Source: Burkholderiales bacterium (lineage in GTDB: Bacteria; Pseudomonadota; Gammaproteobacteria; Burkholderiales; Burkholderiaceae). From it: DNA of 9,303 nt. The position numbers and the translations under genes are program-made. Shown here piece by piece: positions 1 to 6,119 of the stretch. Below the pieces are notes generated by a model. The model was not told the DNA's origin. It did no database searches and was given only the letters and a program-made list of their open reading frames with translations. Location of the stretch: assembly GCA_947372535.1 (NCBI GenBank), contig CANBUA010000194.1, forward strand, positions 1-9,303. Reading direction: 5' to 3'. The first letter of the stretch is position 1; the number at the start of each line of letters is the position of its first letter.

Positions 1-114
1 GTCGCCCTTTTGGTTTGCCGAGCTGCAGCCAACCGAGCCACTTGATGCTCTCGCAGGTCGATTTCCAAGCCTGCGCCTCCTTGATTGACAAAGATTTCAA
101 ACATCGCCATTTCC
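1..114. other. Left edge, no gene supported
   Basis: A plus-strand frame is open from base 2 to a stop at 86-88 and could be the last 28 codons of a gene entering from the left. A minus-strand frame is open from an ATG at 116 (or 110, or 104) to the window edge, 35-38 codons. Neither resembles a family I know. The minus frame would start on top of the ATG of the plus-strand gene at 115, leaving no room for promoters, which argues against it. A TTGACA hexamer at 85-90 matches a sigma70 -35 box, but I see no convincing -10 box 16-18 bases downstream. Confidence 0.3.
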
Positions 115-327
115 ATGGGCAAGTACGTCGTTTCGCCCGCGACACATCAGACCGACTGCGGCCGCTTCCGAGCCTCCTTCTCGGTCCAGCGCTCACAGGG
201 CAACGGCAACTACGCCCGAGTGTTCCGCTTTGACAAAACCTTCGCCTCGCGCGAAGCCGCCCGGCTCTTCGCAGTCACTCAGGGCTGGCTGGAAACAACG
301 TGCATGCCGTCAGCGCCTACGTGCTGA
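115..327 (+). CDS. Small conserved-looking protein of unknown function (70 aa)
   Basis: This small basic protein starts MGKYVVSPATH and has a central stretch (about residues 15-60) with alternating polar and hydrophobic residues, then a helix-like segment around FASREAARLFAVTQGWL. I recall similar short, unnamed proteins in Burkholderiales, often near cold-shock or RNA-binding genes, but I cannot assign a function. There is no signal peptide, membrane segment or recognisable catalytic motif. ATG at 115 is chosen because the MGKY start fits that recollection; a TTG at 85 would add 10 residues. No Shine-Dalgarno sequence precedes either start, which lowers confidence. The next gene, an RRM protein, begins about 105 bases downstream on the same strand, so the two may share a transcript. 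Confidence 0.5.
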   Translation: MGKYVVSPATHQTDCGRFRASFSVQRSQGNGNYARVFRFDKTFASREAARLFAVTQGWLETTCMPSAPTC

Positions 328-328
328 C

Positions 329-347
329 GATCTGCTCACACCAGATC
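329..347 (+). repeat. Small inverted repeat after the 70-aa gene
   Basis: A perfect 6-bp inverted repeat, GATCTG at 329-334 and CAGATC at 342-347 with a 7-base loop, starts two bases after the stop codon of the small gene. No T-tract follows, so it is not a standard intrinsic terminator. It could be a weak 3' hairpin, part of the leader of the RRM gene, or chance. Confidence 0.25.
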
Positions 348-418
348 CCGTCCACCCTTCCCAAGTCGCTGCGGATTCCGATTCGCACACCTGCACCCCT
401 GGTGGTGCGCCATGATTC

Positions 419-424
419 AGAAAG
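419..424 (+). promoter_or_regulatory. Ribosome binding site of the RRM gene
   Basis: GAAAGG lies 8 bases before the ATG at 433 and is purine-rich enough to act as a Shine-Dalgarno site. The alternative in-frame ATG at 412 has no such site and would add seven residues ahead of the conserved RRM start, so this site favours 433. Confidence 0.5.
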
Positions 425-432
425 GCTCCTCC

Positions 433-786
433 ATGAGCATCAAGATTTACGTGGGTAACCTGCCCTACTCCGTGACCGATTCCAGCCTGAAAAGCAACTT
501 TGCCGAGTTCGGCAGCGTCTCCTCCGCCAAGGTCATGATGGACCGGGAAACCGGCAACTCCAAAGGCTTCGGCTTTGTGGAAATGGCTTCTGCTGAAGTG
601 GCCCAGGCCGCCATCACCGCCCTGCACGGCATGTCCGTCGATGGTCGCTCGATTGTCGTGAACCTGGCCCGTCCCCGCGAAGAAAGCGGCGGCAGCTCCG
701 GCGGCTACAGCGCGGCTGGCTACAGTGCGGCCAAGCGTTCGGACGTCGGCTATGGCACGGGTGGCTACGGCGGCGGTCGCTACTGA
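433..786 (+). CDS. Glycine-rich RRM RNA-binding protein (117 aa)
   Basis: This is a single-RRM RNA-binding protein of the short bacterial type found in cyanobacteria and many proteobacteria, thought to bind single-stranded RNA and often linked to cold or stress responses. The RRM fills about residues 3-81. RNP2 is IYVGNL at residues 5-10 and RNP1 is KGFGFVEM at 44-51, with the aromatic residues that stack on RNA present in both. Residues 85-117 form a low-complexity tail rich in Gly, Tyr and Ser with a short GYSAA repeat, typical of glycine-rich RNA-binding proteins. Length and architecture are normal for the family. It starts at ATG 433, is preceded by the 70-aa gene and followed by a strong terminator. 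The family assignment is secure; the RNA targets cannot be read from sequence. Confidence 0.95.
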   Translation: MSIKIYVGNLPYSVTDSSLKSNFAEFGSVSSAKVMMDRETGNSKGFGFVEMASAEVAQAAITALHGMSVDGRSIVVNLARPREESGGSSGGYSAAGYSAAKRSDVGYGTGGYGGGRY

Positions 787-802
787 ACCCAGTCGCTCCC
801 TG

Positions 803-834
803 AAAAAACCGGCTCTCCTGAGCCGGTTTTTTTT
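803..834. terminator. Intrinsic terminator, probably bidirectional
   Basis: A perfect 7-bp GC-rich stem, CCGGCTC (809-815) with GAGCCGG (820-826), encloses a TCCT loop and is followed by eight T residues (827-834). It begins 16 bases after the RRM stop, so it ends that transcript. Six A residues at 803-808 precede the stem and give a U-tract on the minus strand, so it can also stop transcription arriving from chrA, whose stop codon is about 95 bases away. Confidence 0.92.
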
Positions 835-871
835 CGGCTCGACCAGAAGCGGTCGTTGGCGGATTGACGGC

Positions 872-921
872 GAATGCCTCTTGTGGGCCGCTTGCGGTGC
901 TTGCCCGCGGCCCAGGCGTTC
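872..921 (-). repeat. Long imperfect GC-rich hairpin just downstream of chrA
   Basis: A perfect 8-bp stem (TGGGCCGC at 884-891 with GCGGCCCA at 907-914, 15-base loop) is extended by an outer 7-bp stem (872-878 with 915-921, one T-G wobble) after a 5-base bulge on one side. It starts within about 10 bases of the chrA stop. There is no T-tract on either strand, so it is not itself a canonical terminator. It may protect the 3' end of the chrBA transcript or assist the terminator at 803-834. The function is inferred. Confidence 0.4.
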
Positions 922-929
922 ATCATCCC

Positions 930-2291
930 TCAGTGAAGGTGCCAAGGTAGCCCGCTCACGAGGAGACCCACGGCGGCACAAATGGCCAGCAAGGGCATCA
1001 CGCCGACCTTGAACCTGAACAGCGCCGCCGTGGCACCCACAGTGATGAGGGCACTCACCCAGTCAAAGCGGCCCGCAAAGCCCTGTGGCCACAGCACGTG
1101 ATACGCGAAGAACATGGCCAGGTTGAGGATGACACCGACCACGGCGGCCGTGATGGCCGTCAGGGGTGCCGTGAACTTCAGGTTGCCGTGGGTTGATTCA
1201 ATCAATGGCCCGCCAGCCAGGATGAAGACAAAGGATGGCAAGAATGTGAAGAAGGTCACCACACAGGCTGCAATGACACCCGCCATGAACAGCGCATCTG
1301 GCCCGAACACCTGCTGTGTCCAGCCTCCTACAAAGCCGACAAAAGCGACCACCATGATGAGCGGGCCCGGTGTTGTTTCGCCCAGGGCCAGGCCGTCGAT
1401 CATTTGTGGACCGGTGAGCCAGTGATGGTGCTCAACGGCGCCCTGGTAGACGTAGGGCAGCACGGCATAGGCGCCACCGAAGGTCAGCAACGCCGCCTTG
1501 GTGAAGAACCAGCCCAACTGGGTCAATGCACCATCGACGCCATGGCACCCCACCAACACAGCCATGGCGGCAAGCCACAGCCCCAAGCCCACGGCCAGCA
1601 CCTTGACCAAACGGTTGCGCGTGAACAGCGCATGGCTGGGCGTCGGTGTGTCGTCATCGATCAATGCCGGCCCGTAGCTGTGCTTGGCCGCGCCATGACT
1701 GCCACCGACGATGAAGACCTGTGGCGCCACCCGCCCTCCAATGTGACCGATGACCGCAGCCAGCAACACGATCAACGGGAATGGCATGTCAAGGGCGAAG
1801 ATCGCCGAGAAGGCTGCTGCCGCAATGCCCCACAGCCACCCATTCTTCAGCGCCCGGCTGCCAATGCGATGCGCGGCATGCACGACCAGGGCGGTCACCG
1901 CCGGCTTGATGCCATAGAAGATGCCTGCCACCAAGGGCAGCGTGCCGTAGGCCAGGTAAATCCAGGACAAGGCGACCAGGATGAACAGCGATGGCAGAAC
2001 GAACAGCGCGCCAGCGGCGATGCCGCCCCCCGTGCGGTGCATCAACCAACCGATGTAAGTGGCCAACTGCTGAGCTTCAGGGCCGGGCAGCAGCATGCAG
2101 TAGTTCAAGGCGTGCAGAAAGCGCTTCTCGCTGATCCAGCGCCGGCGTTCGACCAGTTCGGTGTGCATGATGGCGATCTGCCCGGCCGGCCCACCAAAGC
2201 TGATGAAGCCCAGCTTGAGCCAGAAGCGGAAAGCCTCCCAGAATGGGACGGGGCCTGGCCGCGCCAGGGTCTGCTTGGCTGAGTCGCTCAT
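930..2291 (-). CDS. chrA: Chromate transporter ChrA
   Basis: This is an inner-membrane chromate transporter of the CHR superfamily, which exports chromate taken up through sulfate transporters and so gives chromate resistance. At 453 residues it has the full two-domain (long-chain) architecture. The first CHR domain carries FGGPAGQIA at residues 32-40 and PGPEAQQL at 69-76. The second carries the diverged copy, FGGAYAVLP at 271-279 and TTPGP at 306-310. Multiple hydrophobic spans fill both halves, with a hydrophilic linker around residues 205-227. The start at 2291 is supported by an AAGGAG site 8 bases upstream and by the ATGA overlap with the chrB stop; an upstream in-frame start at 2321 would add ten residues lying inside chrB. 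The overlap indicates translational coupling with chrB. The gene looks intact. Confidence 0.96.
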   Translation of the reverse strand: MSDSAKQTLARPGPVPFWEAFRFWLKLGFISFGGPAGQIAIMHTELVERRRWISEKRFLHALNYCMLLPGPEAQQLATYIGWLMHRTGGGIAAGALFVLPSLFILVALSWIYLAYGTLPLVAGIFYGIKPAVTALVVHAAHRIGSRALKNGWLWGIAAAAFSAIFALDMPFPLIVLLAAVIGHIGGRVAPQVFIVGGSHGAAKHSYGPALIDDDTPTPSHALFTRNRLVKVLAVGLGLWLAAMAVLVGCHGVDGALTQLGWFFTKAALLTFGGAYAVLPYVYQGAVEHHHWLTGPQMIDGLALGETTPGPLIMVVAFVGFVGGWTQQVFGPDALFMAGVIAACVVTFFTFLPSFVFILAGGPLIESTHGNLKFTAPLTAITAAVVGVILNLAMFFAYHVLWPQGFAGRFDWVSALITVGATAALFRFKVGVMPLLAICAAVGLLVSGLPWHLH

Positions 2292-3220
2292 GCAGCGCGC
2301 TCCTTGATGAATGCGGTCCACAGGCCTTCAAACACCCCGGCTGCGACTTGAAAGAGTTGGTCGTCATCGGTGATGGCCTCACGCATGCCGGCAAGCACGC
2401 GTTCGACGCCAACGGCTTCAGCCGGCTGGACGCCCCCCGCATCGAGGCTGTGCACCAGCAAGCCCAGCCGCAGCAAGGCAGGGGTTTCCAGTCCGAAGCT
2501 GGCCAGCAACGTTTCAAAGGTGACGCGCGCGCCGACGTGGGTGAACGCGGCCCCATCAAAGTCAAAGCCAAGCGCCTTCTTGGGGCAATCAGCGGGCGAT
2601 TTCAACCAGAGAAAGCGAGCATCCGGGTCGATGAAACGGCGGATCAGCCAGGCACTGGCCAGGCGGTCCACCCAGGGACGGCGGCGGGTCGCCCAAAGCC
2701 TGCCGCGATAGTCCTGCACCTCAAGCCGGGAGATGGCGTGCTCAGCAGGGAGCGGCTCGTCCGGTGACAGCATGCGGTTGGCCTCAAGCGCCAGCGCCTG
2801 CAAAGCCTCATCGGCTTGCCGCTGTGCCTCGCCAGGGAAGAAGTCGATGGCGACCAATTGATCAAACGTTTTGCGCAGCTTGCGGCTTTGCTTGAGTGCA
2901 TCAAGCGCGTTGTCTTGCCTCAGTTGCGCCCGCTGAGCGGTGATCTCGGCAAGCAGCGAGCCAAACTCCGTGCTGCGGTCAAAAAGCGCGGCAAAGCCAC
3001 TGTCGGCATCTTCGGTGCGAAGCAGGTGGGCCGTGCCATCGTTCTTGCGTAGATCATCGCCAATGACGGTCAAACTTGCTTCATGCCATGCCTCGTCGGG
3101 CATGAGGTAAACCCCATCGCGCAGCACGGCGGCGCCACTGGCTTTCAAGGCGCGCCAGGATCGCATGCGGGCGGTGGCGTTTTCAGTCGGGAGCGAAATA
3201 ATCAGTAGCAGCCATTTCAT
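2288..3220 (-). CDS. chrB: Chromate resistance regulator ChrB
   Basis: ChrB proteins accompany chrA. In Ochrobactrum the protein is reported to act as a chromate-sensing regulator of the chr operon, while the C-terminal domain is described as a chromate-resistance domain of unclear chemistry. This 310-residue protein has the usual length. The N-terminal domain begins MKWLLLIISLPTENATARMR and continues through AVLRDGVYLMP (about 31-41). A charged helical middle spans about 85-150. The C-terminal ChrB domain holds the signature WVDRLASAWLIRRFIDPDA (183-201) followed by FDFDGAAFTHVG (219-230). The stop overlaps the chrA start by ATGA. No good Shine-Dalgarno site precedes the ATG at 3220, and the leader to the upstream gene is 30 bases, so chrB is either read through from the cyclase gene or has a promoter near the dyad at 3243-3262. 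Confidence 0.93.
   Translation of the reverse strand: MKWLLLIISLPTENATARMRSWRALKASGAAVLRDGVYLMPDEAWHEASLTVIGDDLRKNDGTAHLLRTEDADSGFAALFDRSTEFGSLLAEITAQRAQLRQDNALDALKQSRKLRKTFDQLVAIDFFPGEAQRQADEALQALALEANRMLSPDEPLPAEHAISRLEVQDYRGRLWATRRRPWVDRLASAWLIRRFIDPDARFLWLKSPADCPKKALGFDFDGAAFTHVGARVTFETLLASFGLETPALLRLGLLVHSLDAGGVQPAEAVGVERVLAGMREAITDDDQLFQVAAGVFEGLWTAFIKERAA
2300..2305 (-). promoter_or_regulatory. Ribosome binding site of chrA
   Basis: On the minus strand AAGGAG ends 8 bases before the ATG at 2291, inside the 3' end of chrB. It decides the chrA start in favour of 2291 over the upstream 2321 and fits coupled translation of chrB and chrA. Confidence 0.75.
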
Positions 3221-3242
3221 TGTGTGAATGTTACTACTTGAT

Positions 3243-3262
3243 TTGGCGTCCTACCTCGCCAA
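3243..3262. promoter_or_regulatory. Perfect dyad upstream of chrB, candidate operator
   Basis: TTGGCG (3243-3248) and CGCCAA (3257-3262) form a perfect inverted repeat with an 8-base spacer, ending 22 bases before the chrB ATG and spanning the stop codon of the upstream cyclase gene. The arm-spacer-arm size would suit a dimeric regulator site for ChrB, or the repeat may form an RNA hairpin at the cyclase-chrB junction. I see no clear -35/-10 pair around it. A possible -10-like TAACAT lies between the dyad and the ATG but lacks a matching -35 box. The role is inferred only from position. Confidence 0.35.
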
Positions 3263-5911
3263 GGCATGCGCCGGCATCGCCATCTCCTTGAGCGCCGCCC
3301 CCGCACCAGGCTCGACGCGGTTGCGCCCACCCATCTTGGCGCGGTAAAGGGCTTGGTCTGCCAGGGACAGCAAGGCAGAAGCGTCAACCGACTCACCCGC
3401 GACCATGGCCGCCACACCCACGCTGACCGTGACATGCGGCGCCACCTTGGAGAAACGATGCGGCAGGCCCGCATCACGCATCGCATCGCAGATGTGCTGA
3501 CCCACGCGCGCCGCGTGCTCGGCATCGGCCCCGGGCATCAGCACCACGAATTCCTCGCCGCCCAGGCGTGCCGCCATGAATCCATCCTTGGTGGCCATGC
3601 GCTCGATGGCCTGAGCCACCTTCTTGAGGCAGATGTCGCCAGCCAGGTGGCCGTAGCCGTCGTTGTAGGCCTTGAAATGGTCCACGTCCAGGATCAACAA
3701 GGCCAACGCTTGCCGCGCCTGGGCTGTAGCCGCGAATTCGGCTTCGAAGTGGCGTCGGTTGCTGATGCCTGTCAACGGGTCGGTGATCGACAACTGGTGG
3801 AATGAGGCCACGGCGGCATCGAGCGCCTCGCGCTGGCGCAGCCCCAGGCGCTCCAGCAGGTAGTCCATGCGTTCGCCATGCTCCAGCGTGTAGCTGGCGA
3901 TGAAAATGAAGTTGGTCGCCGTGAGCAGCATCATCGTCACGTCCCAGGCCATGACCTTTTCCACGTCGGTGACGGGGTGGACATTGAACAGAAAGCCGCC
4001 CAGGGTAACGAGCGAGGTGAACGCGGTGGCCCAAAATGGCTGGCGCGTGGCCACGCAAGCAAACAGCGGGATCAGGAACACGGCGATCTGGCCCGCATAA
4101 GCCGACGGCATGCCGCTTCGGCTGAAAGCCAGTGTCGTCAGCAGCGCGACGCCGCACACGCCCAGCGCGTAGAGCAGTTCGCGCAACCACGGCTTGATGG
4201 GGCGGCTGATGATCACCAGATTGCACAAGATCAGTGCGGTCAGTAGCCACTGATGGGGCTTGAACCAATCGGCGACATCGGCGATCTGGCTGTAGTTGAT
4301 CAGCCAATACACATTGAAGGTGGCGATCCCCAGTAAACCGCTGATCAGCAGGTACTTGCGGCGCAGCTCGACTTGCCCAGCTTGATACTCGGCTTCCAAG
4401 GGGGCATTGAATCGCAGCCAGAGGACCTTGCTCTTGATCAGCGCGCTCAACTCGGCCAAGGACTCCCCGAGGGGGTGACCGACTTGAAACACCTCGGCCT
4501 CCTGGTCGGCCACCGCTGACGCAGGCTCGCCGATCTGGGCGGCAAGCGGCGCCGATTCCGTGGCGATCACGGCGTCTTCGCGCACCTTTGTCCGGTTGCG
4601 GCCCGCCTCCTTGGCCTGGTACAGCAGGGCATCGGCCTCGTTCATCATGGTCTGCCGCGCCACATCGATGCTCATTGGGCTGGCGGGCTTGGCCCACACA
4701 CCACCCACGCTCACCGTGACATGCGCGGCGACCTTGGAGGCCTTGTGCGGCAAGGCGGCGGCCCGCATGCGTTCACACACGGCCTGGCTGACGCGCTCCA
4801 CCGCCGCCAGCGATGTGGCTGGCAGCAAGAGGACGAATTCTTCACCGCCCATCCTGGCTGCGGTCCCGCCTTCTTCGCGGGCCACCTGAGCCAGGATGTC
4901 GGCCACCAGCTTCAGGCAGCTGTCCCCCATGGGGTGCCCATAGGTGTCGTTGTACAACTTGAAGTAGTCGACATCGACCATCAGCAGGCCCACCGCCTGG
5001 CGCGCGAAGATGGCTTGCGACCACGCGATGTCGAAATTGGCGTTGAACTGCCGGCGGTTGTGCAGGCCGGTGAGTGCGTCTTGAATGGCCAGTTCATGCA
5101 AAAGCTCACGAGCATGGGTCAGCTTCTCTTGCTGCACGTTTTTGTATTTGCGCCGCAGGTAGGTGTGGCGCTCCCGATATTCCAGGAAATACGCCACCCC
5201 CAGCGAGAAAACCGACGTGAACAACAGATTTTGAGCAATGCCCAAATACATCAACTGCTGACTCGGAGAAGGGGCCTTGGCCAGCACGGCATACGTCACA
5301 GCGGTCGCCACCGTGGCCGTCAGCGCCACGCGTATGCGCAGGCGGCACAGGACACAGAACCACATGACCACCAACACCACGTTGCCCGCATGTACCGAAG
5401 CCATGAGGGTGGGATCGCTGTTGGTCGCCAGCACGATGCCCATGGCGATGAGCAATCCGCAGAACCCGCTGTACCAGTCCATCAGCCACCCACGGCTCAG
5501 GGTGCGGGTGCCGAGCCAGGCTTGCGTGATCAACCCAATGCCGAAGAAAACCATCAAGGCCATCCAACCCGGCATGACCTGGTCAACGGTGGCTGGGATC
5601 ACCTTTTTTTCGTTGGCGATGCCAATCCACAGACTGATCACGCCCAGTATCTGGCAGCCCAGCAAGTAGTAAAAACGCTGCTTGCTGGTGTCGAGCTGAA
5701 ATTGTTTTTCCAGCGCCGGAGAAAAGCGCAACCAGCGCTGATCCCGCTGCAGTTCATCGGCATAGGCTTGTCCGGGGTCATCGACGGACGCGGACGATTC
5801 GCTCAACTCGGCGGCCCCTGAGCGTGCCTGCGCTTGTCCTTGCCCGTACTGGCGGCGTGGACCTTGACGGCTGTCGAGCGGTCCATCGCCTGAGGGCTTG
5901 GTGTCACGCAT
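3251..5911 (-). CDS. Membrane diguanylate cyclase with duplicated sensor-GGDEF modules (886 aa)
   Basis: This protein is predicted to make c-di-GMP from two GTP at the cytoplasmic face of the inner membrane. It is built from two copies of the same module. Copy 1: conserved WLRF at residues 60-63, a multi-span membrane region at about 80-243, then a GGDEF domain at about 278-445 with DALTGLHNRRQF and active-site GGEEF at 355-359. A linker rich in Ala and Glu follows. Copy 2: WLRF again at 498-501, membrane spans at about 521-677, and a second GGDEF domain at about 710-868 with DPLTGISNRRHF and GGEEF at 784-788. Both sites keep the residues needed for cyclase activity. Neither has the RxxD inhibitory motif at the usual place, with EEGG and KDGF there instead. 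No EAL or HD-GYP domain is present. The start at ATG 5911 is preferred over the TTG at 5917; neither has a strong Shine-Dalgarno site. The gene is co-oriented with chrB, 30 bases away. Confidence 0.93.
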   Translation of the reverse strand: MRDTKPSGDGPLDSRQGPRRQYGQGQAQARSGAAELSESSASVDDPGQAYADELQRDQRWLRFSPALEKQFQLDTSKQRFYYLLGCQILGVISLWIGIANEKKVIPATVDQVMPGWMALMVFFGIGLITQAWLGTRTLSRGWLMDWYSGFCGLLIAMGIVLATNSDPTLMASVHAGNVVLVVMWFCVLCRLRIRVALTATVATAVTYAVLAKAPSPSQQLMYLGIAQNLLFTSVFSLGVAYFLEYRERHTYLRRKYKNVQQEKLTHARELLHELAIQDALTGLHNRRQFNANFDIAWSQAIFARQAVGLLMVDVDYFKLYNDTYGHPMGDSCLKLVADILAQVAREEGGTAARMGGEEFVLLLPATSLAAVERVSQAVCERMRAAALPHKASKVAAHVTVSVGGVWAKPASPMSIDVARQTMMNEADALLYQAKEAGRNRTKVREDAVIATESAPLAAQIGEPASAVADQEAEVFQVGHPLGESLAELSALIKSKVLWLRFNAPLEAEYQAGQVELRRKYLLISGLLGIATFNVYWLINYSQIADVADWFKPHQWLLTALILCNLVIISRPIKPWLRELLYALGVCGVALLTTLAFSRSGMPSAYAGQIAVFLIPLFACVATRQPFWATAFTSLVTLGGFLFNVHPVTDVEKVMAWDVTMMLLTATNFIFIASYTLEHGERMDYLLERLGLRQREALDAAVASFHQLSITDPLTGISNRRHFEAEFAATAQARQALALLILDVDHFKAYNDGYGHLAGDICLKKVAQAIERMATKDGFMAARLGGEEFVVLMPGADAEHAARVGQHICDAMRDAGLPHRFSKVAPHVTVSVGVAAMVAGESVDASALLSLADQALYRAKMGGRNRVEPGAGAALKEMAMPAHALAR

Positions 5912-6119
5912 GGTCAAACGCTTGGAGTAGAGGGATGGATGAGTATCGACATCCGGCCTCGTGCCATGAGGCGGCTGAGGAAAAAGTCATTCGATAGCGT
6001 TAGGAATGCACAGGGCGCCAATGTCGGAAAACATGATTTCGCGCAAGACGCTTCAGGGGCAAAGAGCGCATGATCAGTGAGGAGCCATCCACAGCAAGTT
6101 ACTTTGAGAAACGCCAGGT
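5912..6119. promoter_or_regulatory. Divergent intergenic region between the cyclase gene and phaC
   Basis: These 208 bases separate two divergent genes and so must hold a promoter for each. I see no confident sigma70 pair. On the minus strand a TTGGCG (plus positions 6016-6021) and a TATCGA (5991-5996) sit 19 bases apart, longer than the preferred spacing. A 7-bp stem with a three-base loop (GCCTC at 5956-5960 pairing with GAGGC at 5968-5972, extended inward with one wobble) would lie in the cyclase leader. A minus-strand 70-codon open frame at 5914-6126 has no recognisable features and would start inside phaC, so it was not called. Confidence 0.4.

Noticed and set aside
85..113. TTGACA at 85-90 as the -35 box of a promoter for the 70-aa gene
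   Set aside because: No reasonable -10 hexamer is found 16-18 bases downstream, and the start codon would fall almost at the transcription start.
310..981. 223-codon minus-strand open frame across the RRM gene
   Set aside because: It is antisense to a certain RRM gene and runs through the terminator. Its composition is Ala, Gly, His and Arg rich, as expected from the complement of GC-rich codons, with no recognisable domain.
1404..2282. 292-codon plus-strand open frame opposite chrA
   Set aside because: The translation is rich in Gln, Gly, His and Arg with no domain, and lies wholly inside the well-supported chrA gene.
3474..4697. 407-codon minus-strand frame overlapping the cyclase gene
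   Set aside because: It is an alternate frame of the same strand with an Arg-rich, low-hydrophobicity product. The cyclase frame carries both GGDEF domains, so this is a GC-bias artefact.
4721..5821. 366-codon plus-strand open frame opposite the first half of the cyclase gene
   Set aside because: It has a His, Gln and Gly rich product with no family resemblance and is fully antisense to a conserved gene.
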